Positions 19,777 to 29,251 of a stretch of DNA of 56,163 nucleotides are shown piece after piece. The notes under the pieces were generated by a model. The model did not search any database and was not told the DNA's origin. It saw nothing but the letters and a program-made list of their open reading frames with translations. A program made the position numbers and the translations under genes. The DNA comes from Clostridium sp. CAG:571 (GTDB lineage: Bacteria; Bacillota; Clostridia; TANB77; CAG-508). Position 1 is the stretch's first letter, and each line of letters opens with the position of its first letter. The DNA is taken from the NCBI GenBank assembly GCA_000434015.1, contig HF999504.1, positions 1-56,163 on the forward strand, written 5' to 3'.

Positions 19777-20262
19777 CTACCAAATCCTATATCCTTCTAT
19801 TTTTATATATCGTATGTCTTTATAAGAATATGTATTCAAATTACGTCCATACGAATCAAAAGTATGTGTTGCAACATAAATATTGTTATCTATTGTTTCT
19901 ACAACAAATAAAGTATGAGAAAATTTTATTCCATCAAACGAAAGTTGTATAATATCTCCTATTTCAACATCTTCTATATTACACTTTTTAGCAAAAGGAC
20001 CTATCCCATTATTATTTATTAAAAATTTATATAAAAATTCCACTCCTGTCCATGATGGTGACTTGTCATTTGCTTTTTTGTAATACCACCCATTTATTTT
20101 ATCATAGTTCATTACTTTGCATCCTTCATATATACATTGAGATACAAAATTAGTACAATCTCCTCCTATTGCATCATAATTATAATATTTTGGATTTCTT
20201 AAATATGCCCATTTTTTTGCATATTTTACTGAATCATCCTTTTTATACTTTTTTATTTTCAT
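19777..20262 (-). CDS. Amidase_6-family (NlpC-like) cysteine amidase
   Basis: 161 residues. The catalytic cysteine motif GGDCTNFVSQC lies near 33-43 and the histidine in KFSHTLFVV near 118. This matches the Amidase_6 domain, a papain-like fold found in Firmicute cell-wall or secreted amidases. No signal peptide is seen, so this copy is either cytosolic or released by other means. The protein is only the domain. Its GGGGTG ribosome site lies inside the 3' arm of a terminator-like hairpin that ends just before the start codon. Confidence 0.8.
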   Translation of the reverse strand: MKIKKYKKDDSVKYAKKWAYLRNPKYYNYDAIGGDCTNFVSQCIYEGCKVMNYDKINGWYYKKANDKSPSWTGVEFLYKFLINNNGIGPFAKKCNIEDVEIGDIIQLSFDGIKFSHTLFVVETIDNNIYVATHTFDSYGRNLNTYSYKDIRYIKIEGYRIW

Positions 20263-20270
20263 AAAAAAAG

Positions 20271-20307
20271 CACCCCACTTTTATAATATTTTTTTAAAGT
20301 GGAAGTG
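20271..20307 (-). terminator. Hairpin before the amidase gene that buries its ribosome site
   Basis: Minus strand: CACTTCCACTTT pairs with AAAGTGGGGTG (one bulged T), followed by CTTTTTTT and then ATG. It can end transcription coming from pyrF side genes, and its 3' arm holds the only Shine-Dalgarno sequence of the amidase gene. Confidence 0.65.
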
Positions 20308-20362
20308 TGATTTTCTTTATAACTTATATTTTTTATAATACTTATATTCTAATTTAAATATT

Positions 20363-21322
20363 TTATTTATAACTTTTTCCTTCTTCTTCTAAGCAAGATA
20401 CTATATCTTCTCTCATACTGATGGTAGCTTCTCTTACAGATTTCTTATATTCTTCTTTTGTACACAAGTCTTTTTCAAAATGCTTTTTATATGCATAAAT
20501 AATACCTCTTGATGAGTTTACTAAAGCTCCTAATCCATTTTCATTAAAGCAGTACATTACATCTTTTGCTTTTCCTCCTTGTGCACCATATCCGGGCACC
20601 AAGAAAATATTATTACTCATTATTTTTCTTAGTTTTGCTGCTTCTTCTGGAAAAGTTGCTCCTACTACTGCTCCAATTGAAGAATATCCTGTTTCACCTA
20701 TTAATTCATCTGCTTGTTCTTTTACAAACTTAGCAACATTTTCATAAATTGTTTTTCCATCATCTACTAATCTATCTTGTATATCAGAGCTTGATGGATT
20801 TGATGTTTTAACTAACACAAAAATTCCTTTATCATTTTCTTTACATTCTTCTATAAATGGTACTATACTATCAAGACCTAAATATGGAGATACAGTTAAA
20901 AAATCAGCTCCAAAAACTTCTTCAAATTGACCATTTCCTAAATCTACTTTTCCTAAATGCCCCTTTGCATAACACTTAGCAGTATTTCCAATATCATTTC
21001 TTTTAGAATCGTCTATGACAAATAACCCTTTAGATTTTGCATATTTAACAGTTTGTATAAATGCTTTAACACCATACTCTCCATACATTTCATAAAAAGC
21101 CATTTGTGGTTTTACAGCTGGTACAATATCATAAATACTATCAATTATATCTTTATTAAACTCTATAATTATTTTAGAAATCTCTTCAAATTTGTTCTCA
21201 CTTTTTTCTAATCTGTCTTTATAGCAATCTGGTATCTCTGATAATTTTGGATCTAATCCTACTACAATTGGACTTTTAAGCTTAGTTATTTTTTCATTTA
21301 ATCTGTCTGCAATATTTTTCAT
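20363..21322 (-). CDS. pyrF: Orotidine-5'-phosphate decarboxylase PyrF (long, type 2)
   Basis: 319 residues, the length of the type 2 PyrF subfamily. It decarboxylates OMP to UMP, the last step of pyrimidine synthesis. Seen: SPIVVGLDPKLSEIPD, KPQMAFYEMYG, the catalytic DDSKRNDIGNTAK, GADFLTVSPYLGLDS, and LVPGYGAQGGKAKDV. The usual KRGD is KRND here, keeping the catalytic Lys and Asp. No other pyr gene is near. A GGAGAG site precedes the start. Confidence 0.93.
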   Translation of the reverse strand: MKNIADRLNEKITKLKSPIVVGLDPKLSEIPDCYKDRLEKSENKFEEISKIIIEFNKDIIDSIYDIVPAVKPQMAFYEMYGEYGVKAFIQTVKYAKSKGLFVIDDSKRNDIGNTAKCYAKGHLGKVDLGNGQFEEVFGADFLTVSPYLGLDSIVPFIEECKENDKGIFVLVKTSNPSSSDIQDRLVDDGKTIYENVAKFVKEQADELIGETGYSSIGAVVGATFPEEAAKLRKIMSNNIFLVPGYGAQGGKAKDVMYCFNENGLGALVNSSRGIIYAYKKHFEKDLCTKEEYKKSVREATISMREDIVSCLEEEGKSYK

Positions 21323-21382
21323 TTCAACTCTCCTCCATATTTTATTTTTTATTTATGATAAATTTTATATTGTACTAATTTA

Positions 21383-22220
21383 TTAGTCTTTATATAAATT
21401 TCTCAAAATTTCAATTTCTTCTGCATACCCCATAATATCTTCATGTGGTGTTTCTAAATAAAATGGCAATTTTCTTAATTTAGGATGATTTATTATTCTT
21501 TCAAATGCTTCAATTCCAATTGTTCCTTTTCCTATCTTTTGATGTCTATCTTTATGACTTCCAATAGCATTCATACTATCATTAATATGAATTGCTTTTA
21601 ATTTTTCCAAGCCTATTATTTTTTCAAATTCTTCTATAACACCATCTAAATTATTTACAATATCATATCCTGCATCATTTACATGACAAGTGTCTAAACA
21701 AACTCCAATTTTTTCTTTTAATTCTACTTCATCTATAATACTTTTTATTTCTTCAAAACTTCTACCTATTTCGCTCCCTTTTCCTGCCATTGTTTCTAAT
21801 AAAACAGTAGTTGTCTGATTTTTTGTTAATATTTCATTTAAAGCTTTAACTATATATTTTTTTCCTATTTCAAAACCTTGTCCTACATGACTTCCTGGAT
21901 GAAAATTATACATATTTCCGTGGCAAATATTCCATTCTTTTCATATCATCTAACATAGTATTTTTTGCAAATTCTCTGATTTTTTCATCTGCAGAACATA
22001 AATTCAAAGTATATGGTGCATGCGCAAGTATTTTTGCAAAATTATTTTCTTGCATTATTTTTAATAATCCTTGTACATCACTTTCATCTATTTTTTTAGC
22101 TTGTCCACCTCTTGGATTACGTGTAAAAAACTGAAAAGTATTTGCATTAATTTTTAATGCCTCTTCTCCCATATTTTTAAAGCCTTTTGAAGCTGATAAA
22201 TGACATCCTATATTTAGCAT
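21383..22220 (-). CDS. nfo: Endonuclease IV (Nfo), with one +1 site
   Basis: 278 residues through one +1 shift, the family length. Endonuclease IV cuts DNA 5' to abasic sites in base-excision repair. The ATG at 22220 overlaps the stop of the upstream ArsC-like gene (TAATG) and follows GGAGGAG. Seen: IGCHLSASKGF, NTFQFFTRNPR, AHAPYTLNLCS, then after the shift YNFHPGSHVGQG, LETMAGKGSEIG, CLDTCHVNDAGYD, HINDSMNAIGSHKDRH and FYLETPHED, the trinuclear zinc ligands. The +1 site at 21918-21920 gives YLPGNMYNFHPGSH; zero frame stops after YLPRKYV. Confidence 0.92.
21918..21920 (-). other. +1 frameshift site in nfo (in-frame CGG)
   Basis: Zero frame: TTG CCA CGG AAA TAT GTA TAA. Skipping C gives TTG CCA GGA AAT ATG TAT AAT TTT CAT, restoring the conserved run into FHPGSH. 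Confidence 0.9.
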
Positions 22221-22582
22221 TATTCTCCTCCTAAAATTTCTTTCCACTCATCTTGTTTAAAACCTATTAATATTATTTTGTCACTAATAAATAATGGTCT
22301 TTTAATTAACATACCATTCCTACAAAGAAGTTTTATTTTTTCATCATCTGACATAGTTGGTAGTTTTTCTTTCAAATTCAAACTTTTATAAACTAATCCA
22401 CTTGTATTAAAAAAGCTTTTTATATTTTTCTTGCTTCTTGTTATCCAGTTCTTTAATTCTTCATATGTTGGTGTTTCTTCTACTATATGTCTATCTATGT
22501 ATGTTACATTATTTTCGTCTAACCATTTTTTTGCACTTCTACAAGTCAAGCATTTCGGATATTCTACAAATATATTTTCCAT
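22220..22582 (-). CDS. ArsC/Spx-family thioredoxin-fold protein
   Basis: 120 residues. The CLTC motif at 13-16 and the MLIKRPLF segment near 90 mark the ArsC family (YffB/Spx-like). Members include arsenate reductases and regulators; no ars genes are near, so arsenate reduction is not shown. Two cysteines in CxxC are as in Spx/MgsR-type proteins, but an RNA-polymerase role cannot be read from the sequence. It is translationally coupled to nfo (TAATG), which suggests co-expression with DNA repair. Confidence 0.8.
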   Translation of the reverse strand: MENIFVEYPKCLTCRSAKKWLDENNVTYIDRHIVEETPTYEELKNWITRSKKNIKSFFNTSGLVYKSLNLKEKLPTMSDDEKIKLLCRNGMLIKRPLFISDKIILIGFKQDEWKEILGGE

Positions 22583-22652
22583 ATAATCTACTCCTTTTTA
22601 TTTTGTAATAAATTTTATAAAAATTTAAATTTTTCGTTTTAATCTATTCTTT

Positions 22653-24974
22653 TTAATCTATTAATTTCTTTTTATAAATTATTCTCTTTATATGTATCAA
22701 TATATAACTAATTATAGCTAATATTAGTACAATTATAAACTCTCTCCTTGTTAATATTTCTAATTCTAATATTCTTCTAAATAAAGCTACTGCTACATAA
22801 AAACCAACAGCTGTTGTAGTAAATAAAAATACATGTACTTTGGTAATTGGCTTGCAAACCTCTTGTACTGCTAATATACTAACAAAACCAATAAGTAAAT
22901 ACATCATTGTAGTTAAAGAAGTACTTGATGCTCCTATTATTTCACCTGCAAATATTAAAAATACTATATTAAAAATAATAACAAAAGCAAATGGCATTGC
23001 ATTTGTAAGGGCAGTTTGTAAAAAAGTTCCTTTAATTGGATTTTTATTTTTTTCAAATGTAATAAAAAATGATGTATATGCTTCAATAGCTAAATCTATA
23101 AGAGTTATTTGTATTGGTATAAATGGAAATTCTATATTTGTTATTATACAAAAGATTGACAATAATATTGAATATATTGTTTTTATAAAAAATATTCTAG
23201 CAACTTTAGTTATATTGTTAACAACTCTTCTTCCTTCCATTAATACATCTTTTAGCACACTAAAATCTGAATTTAGTAGTACGATTTGTGAAACCTGTTT
23301 TGCTGCATCACTAGCATCAGGAAGTGTAATACTACAATCTGATTCTCTTAATGCAATAACATCATTAACACCATCACCCGTCATTGCAACTTTATGATTT
23401 TTAGCCTGTAGAGCCTTTACGATAATACTTTTTTGATGTGGTAACACTCTTGCAAATATACTATATTTTTCTACTAGATCTACTATTTCTGCATCACTTC
23501 CTATTGTAGATAAATCTATATATGACTCATATTCTTCAAGTCCTGCAGTTTTTGCTATATTAGAAACAGTAAGTGGATTATCTCCAGAAATAACTTTAAC
23601 ATCTATTCCTTGTTTTTTGAAATAACCAAGCATTTCTTTTGCATTTTTTCTTAAAGGATCTTCTAATATAAGTATTGAAACAATATCTAATTCAGGAAGT
23701 ACTGGTTCATTTATAATATTTTTTGTATATGCTACCGCTAAAACTCTTTTACCATTTTTTTGCAAATTTTCAACCTCTTTTGGACATTCTTTTTTACTTT
23801 TCTCAAATAATCTTTCTGGTGCTCCAAACACTATAGTTCCTTCATTTTTAAAAGATATTGAACTCCATTTTCTTTCTGAAGAAAATGATATACTATCTTG
23901 CTTTTCAAATTTTATATTGCCTTTAAAGTAATCGGAAATAGCTTTAAAAGTTGCATTATTGTCATCAGATTCATTTACAAAAGCTACCATCATATCATTA
24001 AAAGATCTAGGCAATACTTTTTCATCAAAAATTTTAACATCTGATACTCTCATCTTTCCTTGTGTAATAGTTCCTGTTTTATCTAAACATATTGTATCAA
24101 TATGTGCAAGTGATTCCATACTATAAAGATCTTGAACTAATACATCTTTTTTAGCAAGTTTTATTACACCAGATTCTAATGCTATAGTTATTAATAAAAC
24201 AAGTCCTTTTGGTAACATTCCCAATAGTCCAGCAGATGTTGCAATTACTGCTTGAGATAAATTAGATTCCCTAAGAAAGTAAGCTTGCATAAATAAAAAT
24301 ACTCCTACTGGTATAATAACAAAACTTGTAAATTTTGTAACTTTTTTCATTGAATTAATAAGCTCTGAATTATTTTCTTTGTGCTTTTTAGTTGCATTTA
24401 CTATTTGATTTGCAAAATTATCATCACCAACTTTTTCAACTTTAGCATAACATTTGCCACTTACTACATAACTTCCAGATAATAATTTATCCTCTCTATT
24501 TTTTAAGATTAAATTTGACTCCCCTGTTAGAAGTGATTCATTAACTTCCACTTCTCCATCAATAATATAAGAATCTGATGGAATTTGATCTCCAGGTGAT
24601 AATAATATAATATCATCCACAACTACTTTTTCTACTTCTATTTTTTCTTCTTTTCCATCTCTAATTACAGTAGTTTTTGAAGCAGCTAAAATCTCCAATT
24701 TTTTAATCATATTTTTAGCATGTATTTCTTGAATAATACCTATTAAAACATTAATTACAATTATCAAAAAGAAAAATATATTAGTATATGCTTTTACAGC
24801 TAATAAAGCTATAGCTATAATAAAATTGTATAAATTAAATAATGTAAATACATTATCAAAAACTATTTGCCAATTAGATTTCAAATTATTTTTACTGGTT
24901 GTATTTACATTACCTAATTTTACTTTTTCCTCAACTTCCTTTTTAGTTAATCCTTTGATTTCATTTTTTTCCAT
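22653..24974 (-). CDS. Cation-transporting P-type ATPase (CtpE-like)
   Basis: 773 residues from the ATG at 24974, chosen because AGGAG lies ten bases before it; an upstream start has no such site. Domains in order: N-terminal KGLTKKEVEEKV, first membrane pair, actuator loop with LLTGESN, two helices, phosphorylation site CLDKTGTITQG, nucleotide domain, hinge TGDGVNDVIAL and a C-terminal membrane block. No metal-binding domain and no CPC motif, so it is not a copper or zinc type. It resembles the CtpE branch, where calcium has been proposed; the ion here is unknown. Confidence 0.85.
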   Translation of the reverse strand: MEKNEIKGLTKKEVEEKVKLGNVNTTSKNNLKSNWQIVFDNVFTLFNLYNFIIAIALLAVKAYTNIFFFLIIVINVLIGIIQEIHAKNMIKKLEILAASKTTVIRDGKEEKIEVEKVVVDDIILLSPGDQIPSDSYIIDGEVEVNESLLTGESNLILKNREDKLLSGSYVVSGKCYAKVEKVGDDNFANQIVNATKKHKENNSELINSMKKVTKFTSFVIIPVGVFLFMQAYFLRESNLSQAVIATSAGLLGMLPKGLVLLITIALESGVIKLAKKDVLVQDLYSMESLAHIDTICLDKTGTITQGKMRVSDVKIFDEKVLPRSFNDMMVAFVNESDDNNATFKAISDYFKGNIKFEKQDSISFSSERKWSSISFKNEGTIVFGAPERLFEKSKKECPKEVENLQKNGKRVLAVAYTKNIINEPVLPELDIVSILILEDPLRKNAKEMLGYFKKQGIDVKVISGDNPLTVSNIAKTAGLEEYESYIDLSTIGSDAEIVDLVEKYSIFARVLPHQKSIIVKALQAKNHKVAMTGDGVNDVIALRESDCSITLPDASDAAKQVSQIVLLNSDFSVLKDVLMEGRRVVNNITKVARIFFIKTIYSILLSIFCIITNIEFPFIPIQITLIDLAIEAYTSFFITFEKNKNPIKGTFLQTALTNAMPFAFVIIFNIVFLIFAGEIIGASSTSLTTMMYLLIGFVSILAVQEVCKPITKVHVFLFTTTAVGFYVAVALFRRILELEILTRREFIIVLILAIISYILIHIKRIIYKKKLID

Positions 24975-25098
24975 AATTTTTTTCTCCTTATTTTTTTGCA
25001 TTATATTATACTTTGTTTCTATATGCAATTACTTTGTATAATTTTTATTTTGAAGCTGATAGTTATAATTTTACTTTTACTATAGTATTATCTTTCAC

Positions 25099-25656
25099 TT
25101 ATAATTTTCTTCCATAACTTCCATTTACTGGATCTTTAAAATAGTTTATTCTAGGTGTTATAAATGTAAATAACACAAAATATATAGTTAATACTACTAA
25201 TATAATTATGGACATAATCTTAGTAGCTTTTGTAGATTGCTCCTCACTATTCATTATTTTATACGAAATGTATTCTCCTATTAAAACTGCAAACACAAAA
25301 GTAAAAATATCTATTATAAAAAAGTTTGTTCCTATAATTCCTGTATATGTGTAAAAAAATGACGTTATAAACAATATTGAACTAGTAATTCCTATAGTTT
25401 TTGATTCTATATAATTATTAACTTTGTTTTTTACAAAAAAATATTCTATTATCCCAATAATTAACATCGGAAAAAATGCAAGTTTTAAATGTTCCCATGT
25501 ACTTTCATTAACACTACTAAAACTTGATATAAAAGCATTTTTATTTGACCACTCATATGTAAAATGTAACAAAGTTCCAAATATAAGACTAAAAACAGAT
25601 GCTAAAATTTGCCATTTTTTTACAATCTTCTTATTATCTAAATTAATTTCATCCAA
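25099..25656 (-). CDS. DUF6512-like small membrane protein
   Basis: 185 residues with five or six hydrophobic helices. The segment GTLLHFTYEWSNKNAFISSF followed by VNESTWEHLKLAFFP is the hallmark of a Firmicute membrane family of unknown function (DUF6512 to my recollection). No catalytic motif is visible beyond the conserved Glu, Trp and His of the STWEHLK stretch. It lies between the P-type ATPase and the ferritin-like gene, with a GGAGGGG site before its start. Confidence 0.65.
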   Translation of the reverse strand: MDEINLDNKKIVKKWQILASVFSLIFGTLLHFTYEWSNKNAFISSFSSVNESTWEHLKLAFFPMLIIGIIEYFFVKNKVNNYIESKTIGITSSILFITSFFYTYTGIIGTNFFIIDIFTFVFAVLIGEYISYKIMNSEEQSTKATKIMSIIILVVLTIYFVLFTFITPRINYFKDPVNGSYGRKL

Positions 25657-25708
25657 AACAAATCCCCTCCTAAAACAATTCTATTTTAGAGCACGAGATT
25701 TTATTACT

Positions 25709-26240
25709 TTATCTTTTTATTTCTTTCTGGCTTTCTTCAATTATCTTCGAAAAAACTTGTATATGGTTTTTCTCATCTAGAATAATCCTATTTAATAAGT
25801 TTCTTATTTCTTTATTTCTTGTATATCTAATTGCTTTATTATATCCGATCTATTGCAACTTTCTCTGTTTTTATATTATATTCCATTGTTTTTATTATAT
25901 CTTTTACATCATAATTTAAATTTCCACTATTCCATATTATCCCTTTACTATTTACAAAACATGGATTTTTTCCTAATTTTTTTATTAATTCCCCTACTAA
26001 ATTTAAATGTTTCATTTCTTGAATTGCAATTCTTAGCATTATTTTGCTAAGCCCTTCATTATTTTTCATATCCATATGTTCATACGCATATTGTGTAACA
26101 GCAGATAATTCTCCAAGTTCTCCTGCTAAATCATCATACAATAAATTAGCATATATTTGATTTGCATATACATATTTTATTTCTGGAAATGGAACATCAT
26201 CATATTTACTAATCATTTTGTTTAATTCTTCAAAATTCAT
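25709..26240 (-). CDS. Ferritin-like di-iron protein, with one +1 site
   Basis: 176 residues through one +1 shift. A four-helix bundle with the carboxylate pattern of ferritin-like proteins: AGELGELSAVTQY in helix 1, IQEMKHL (ExxH) in helix 2, EKVAIDGYNKAI in helix 3, and LDEKNHI (second ExxH) in helix 4. The fourth helix exists only in the +1 frame; zero frame stops two codons after CGG, leaving an incomplete metal site. Start ATG 26240 follows GAGGTGA. It is similar in layout to small bacterial ferritin-like or manganese-catalase-like proteins; the reaction is unknown. Its ribosome site is buried in the preceding hairpin. Confidence 0.82.
25845..25847 (-). other. +1 frameshift site in the ferritin-like gene (in-frame CGG)
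   Basis: Zero frame: ATA GAT CGG ATA TAA. Skipping C gives ATA GAT GGA TAT AAT AAA GCA ATT and 45 further codons with the second ExxH. Confidence 0.88.
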
Positions 26241-26241
26241 A

Positions 26242-26275
26242 AAAATCACCTCATAACAGTTTATGAGATGATTTT
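26242..26275 (-). terminator. Hairpin after the AI-2E gene that buries the next ribosome site
   Basis: Minus strand: 15 base pairs (AAAATCATCTCATAA with TTATGAGGTGATTTT, one GU) around a four-base loop, ending in T5 then ATG. It looks like a terminator for the permease gene, while GAGGTGA in its 3' arm is the ribosome site of the ferritin-like gene. Confidence 0.7.
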
Positions 26276-26290
26276 CTTTTTAGTTCTTAT

Positions 26291-27385
26291 TTATTCCATT
26301 TCAAAAAATGATTTCAATACACCTTTGCTTATTAATTCACTAAATACATTTTTTATTATTAATAGTACAATAGGCCCTAACATAAGCCCAAATACACCAC
26401 AAATTCTAAAACCAGTATACATTCCGAGTAATGTAAAAATCGGATGCATTCCCATTTGATTGCTAACCATTTTAGGCTCCATTAATTGCTTTAACACAGC
26501 CCATATTATCCAAATTACTCCTACTGCTATAGCAAGTGGTATATTTCCTGTAAAAAATAGATATATTGCCCATGGAATCATAACAGCACCAGCTCCAAAT
26601 AGAGGAAGTAAATCTACAAATCCTATAAAAATAGCCATAATTACAGGATACTTAACATCAAAGCCAATTAAATCTAAAAACACAAGACCTATAAATACTA
26701 AAATAAAACAAATTCCAGACAACTTTGCTTCTGCTTTTATATAATTTAATGAAACACTACAAGTTTCTTTATAAATTTCACTTGCTTTTTGTATCCATTT
26801 TTTTGGAACCTGCTTTTTAAATTGATTAATTATATAATCTCTATCAAAGCAAGCAAATATAATTGCAAGTATTGTAATTACTACATATGTAAACATTGTA
26901 GGCACAGAGCTTATAAAATTTATTACACTAGTTAATATAGAAATTAAAACATTTTTAGTTCCATCTACAATTCCCCCAAGCGAATTTTTTAAAACTTGCA
27001 TAACCTCATCTGGCACTTCTATATTTCCATTTTTCAAGTCATCAAACAATTGTATTCCATCATCATAAAAATCTTTAAAATATATATTTAAATTTGATAA
27101 AAGTGATGTTGTTTCTGTTATCACCTTACTTATTGTTAATGTTAAAACTGTTCCTATTATAATAGTTATTAGTAAAAGTGTTATTATTGTCGAAATTTTA
27201 CGCCTTAATTTACATTTTCTCATAAAAAATTTAGTAATTGGCTCTACAATAGATGCTACCATTATAGCTATTATAAATGGTATATAAAATATTGCTAATT
27301 TATAAGTAATAAATAATCCTAAAACAATAAAAAGTATTACACTTAATTTTAGTGCAATTTTTCCATAATATTTACTTTGCTCCAT
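26291..27385 (-). CDS. AI-2E/PerM-family permease (YtvI-like)
   Basis: 364 residues with about eight hydrophobic segments and the extended helical region after the second pair that is typical of the AI-2E transporter family. Seen: FYIPFIIAIMVASIVEP near the start and LPLFGAGAVMIPWAIYLF and GMYTGFRICGVFGLMLGP near the end. Family members include sodium/proton antiporters, quorum-signal exporters and the sporulation protein YtvI; with spoIIM present nearby a YtvI-like role is possible. The substrate is unknown. Confidence 0.8.
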   Translation of the reverse strand: MEQSKYYGKIALKLSVILFIVLGLFITYKLAIFYIPFIIAIMVASIVEPITKFFMRKCKLRRKISTIITLLLITIIIGTVLTLTISKVITETTSLLSNLNIYFKDFYDDGIQLFDDLKNGNIEVPDEVMQVLKNSLGGIVDGTKNVLISILTSVINFISSVPTMFTYVVITILAIIFACFDRDYIINQFKKQVPKKWIQKASEIYKETCSVSLNYIKAEAKLSGICFILVFIGLVFLDLIGFDVKYPVIMAIFIGFVDLLPLFGAGAVMIPWAIYLFFTGNIPLAIAVGVIWIIWAVLKQLMEPKMVSNQMGMHPIFTLLGMYTGFRICGVFGLMLGPIVLLIIKNVFSELISKGVLKSFFEME

Positions 27386-27423
27386 TTTTTTCTCCTTTTT
27401 TCTTTTTTATTATTTATACCACA

Positions 27424-27464
27424 AAAAAAGAATAGTTGCAATTTTATTACAACTATTCTTTTTC
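27424..27464 (-). terminator. Terminator after the DUF4173-like gene
   Basis: AAAGAATAGTTG pairs with CAACTATTCTTT, flanked by T runs on the minus strand (and A runs on the other side, so it could also work the other way). The 27386-27626 gap otherwise holds no gene I can support. Confidence 0.7.
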
Positions 27465-27626
27465 ACTATATTAATATTAATCAAAATTTACTAAAGATTA
27501 AATAATATTTATAATTTAAAATTATATAGTTAAAAGAGAAAATTAATTAAATTCTACTTCATAAAACTAGTAATTTTTTCTCATTAAACAACTTTAACTT
27601 TCTTTATTCTTATTTTACAATTAATT

Positions 27627-29153
27627 TTATTTTTCGCCATCTATACTTTCTACAGCTCTTTTAGCTTCATATTCAGACAAATTAAATTCTTGGAAATTCT
27701 TATTTTCATATAGTTTTTGAATTTTTTTATTATTTCTTGATTTTACCATAGAATCATGTGTAAAATATCTATCTATCTTATTTTTCAAAGTTGAATCTGG
27801 AGTATTTCTATATAATCTAGCAATTTCTGGTATTGCATCTACAGATAAATTTTTCAAATATTTAAAATCAATTTCTTTTTCTTCAAAATTTGCACTCATT
27901 AAATATTTATCAACATTCTTTTTGGCAATTGTTCTATCTACATTAGTAAAGTTTAATAAAACAAGCATTACAGAAAATATTACTATATAATATTTTAAAA
28001 GTGAAATTTTTTTATTAAATACATATACACATGTTGGTACTGCTAGCATTAGTTCTGTTGCCAAAATAAAATACACTACTAATCTTAAAAATGTATATCC
28101 ATATTCTTGTTCATATAAATACATTCTCAAAAATGATGAAAATATCATTACAATTGTAAATATTATTAATAAAACATTCATTATTTTAGTATAAATACTT
28201 ACTCCCTTTGTTGTTTCTCTTTTATTTAGAGATGTAATAATTATTATTATAAAATTAATTATTGTTACAAACATTAATTGGAAAAATCCTCTTCTAGCAT
28301 ATGTAGCATAATCAAAAATTTCATTCAATCCTAAATTAGTGAATAAAAATAAATATACAAATTGAATTATGCAAAACAATAAATATACTATGTTTAATAC
28401 AGTTAGCACTGTATTAACTGTTATATTTTGCATATTTACACCTTTTTTTTCAAAAGTTTTTTTAGTTGTATCAAATTTTAGCATACTACATATAAATGCA
28501 ACTACATATATAAATAATATAATAATAAATATCGCTCTAAAATATAATGAACTTAAAAATTTTATATTAAATATGTTCATAATAACATATTTAATTGGTT
28601 CTAAGATTTCTGCAAAAATTATATCTGCTGAAATAAGTAAAGCAAGAATAATAATTAATAATGGTATTGATATTATAAGACCTATTATAATTTGCTTAAT
28701 TACTTTATTTTCTTTTATCTTTTTATTTTCTACATTTGTTACGTTAGTTTTCTTCTTAAATAAATTATTTGATATTACTCTAACACTTTCTCCTATATAT
28801 CCAAAAGGTTTAAATATAGTAACAAAAATTTTCACAAAAGCCTCTTTAAAAGTAAATTTATCATATATTGCCCAAGTTATCATTGTTGTTGTTAAAACAA
28901 CTATGGCTATCATGTTTACAACATTTAAAATACCATTATTAAATAATGCGTATGTTAAACTTAAAAAACTGATTGGTACACTCAGAAAAAAAGCTTTTTT
29001 ATTTTTCACTTTATTTTTACTTATTAATGTATACGAAATAAAAATAAGCATTGGTACTACAAATAACACTACTGATATTCCTAAATCCTGTCCATAAAAT
29101 AAGATAGAATGTAATATGCTTAATATGAGTGCTCCTATTACTATTTTTTTCAT
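27627..29153 (-). CDS. DUF4153/DUF4173-like multi-pass membrane protein
   Basis: 508 residues from the ATG at 29153, which follows GGAGG closely. About twelve hydrophobic helices, then a soluble C-terminal part of about 100 residues. The YARRGFFQLMFVTIINF segment is characteristic of the DUF4173 group of Firmicute membrane proteins. The tail contains VDKYLMSANFEEKEIDFKYL, seen in the same group. Function is unknown. It is transcribed alone between two terminators. Confidence 0.65.
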   Translation of the reverse strand: MKKIVIGALILSILHSILFYGQDLGISVVLFVVPMLIFISYTLISKNKVKNKKAFFLSVPISFLSLTYALFNNGILNVVNMIAIVVLTTTMITWAIYDKFTFKEAFVKIFVTIFKPFGYIGESVRVISNNLFKKKTNVTNVENKKIKENKVIKQIIIGLIISIPLLIIILALLISADIIFAEILEPIKYVIMNIFNIKFLSSLYFRAIFIIILFIYVVAFICSMLKFDTTKKTFEKKGVNMQNITVNTVLTVLNIVYLLFCIIQFVYLFLFTNLGLNEIFDYATYARRGFFQLMFVTIINFIIIIITSLNKRETTKGVSIYTKIMNVLLIIFTIVMIFSSFLRMYLYEQEYGYTFLRLVVYFILATELMLAVPTCVYVFNKKISLLKYYIVIFSVMLVLLNFTNVDRTIAKKNVDKYLMSANFEEKEIDFKYLKNLSVDAIPEIARLYRNTPDSTLKNKIDRYFTHDSMVKSRNNKKIQKLYENKNFQEFNLSEYEAKRAVESIDGEK

Positions 29154-29202
29154 ATTTCCTCCATTTCTAAACAAATTTGTTTAATTTGTTTTCCATAAAC
29201 TT

Positions 29203-29236
29203 AAAAACAGTGCTCTTTTGAAGCACTGTTTTTTAT
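29203..29236 (-). terminator. Terminator after rny
   Basis: AAAACAGTGCT and AGCACTGTTTT form an 11-bp stem with T-rich flank on the minus strand, 16 bases past the rny stop. Confidence 0.8.
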
Positions 29237-29251
29237 TTTATAAAATATATT

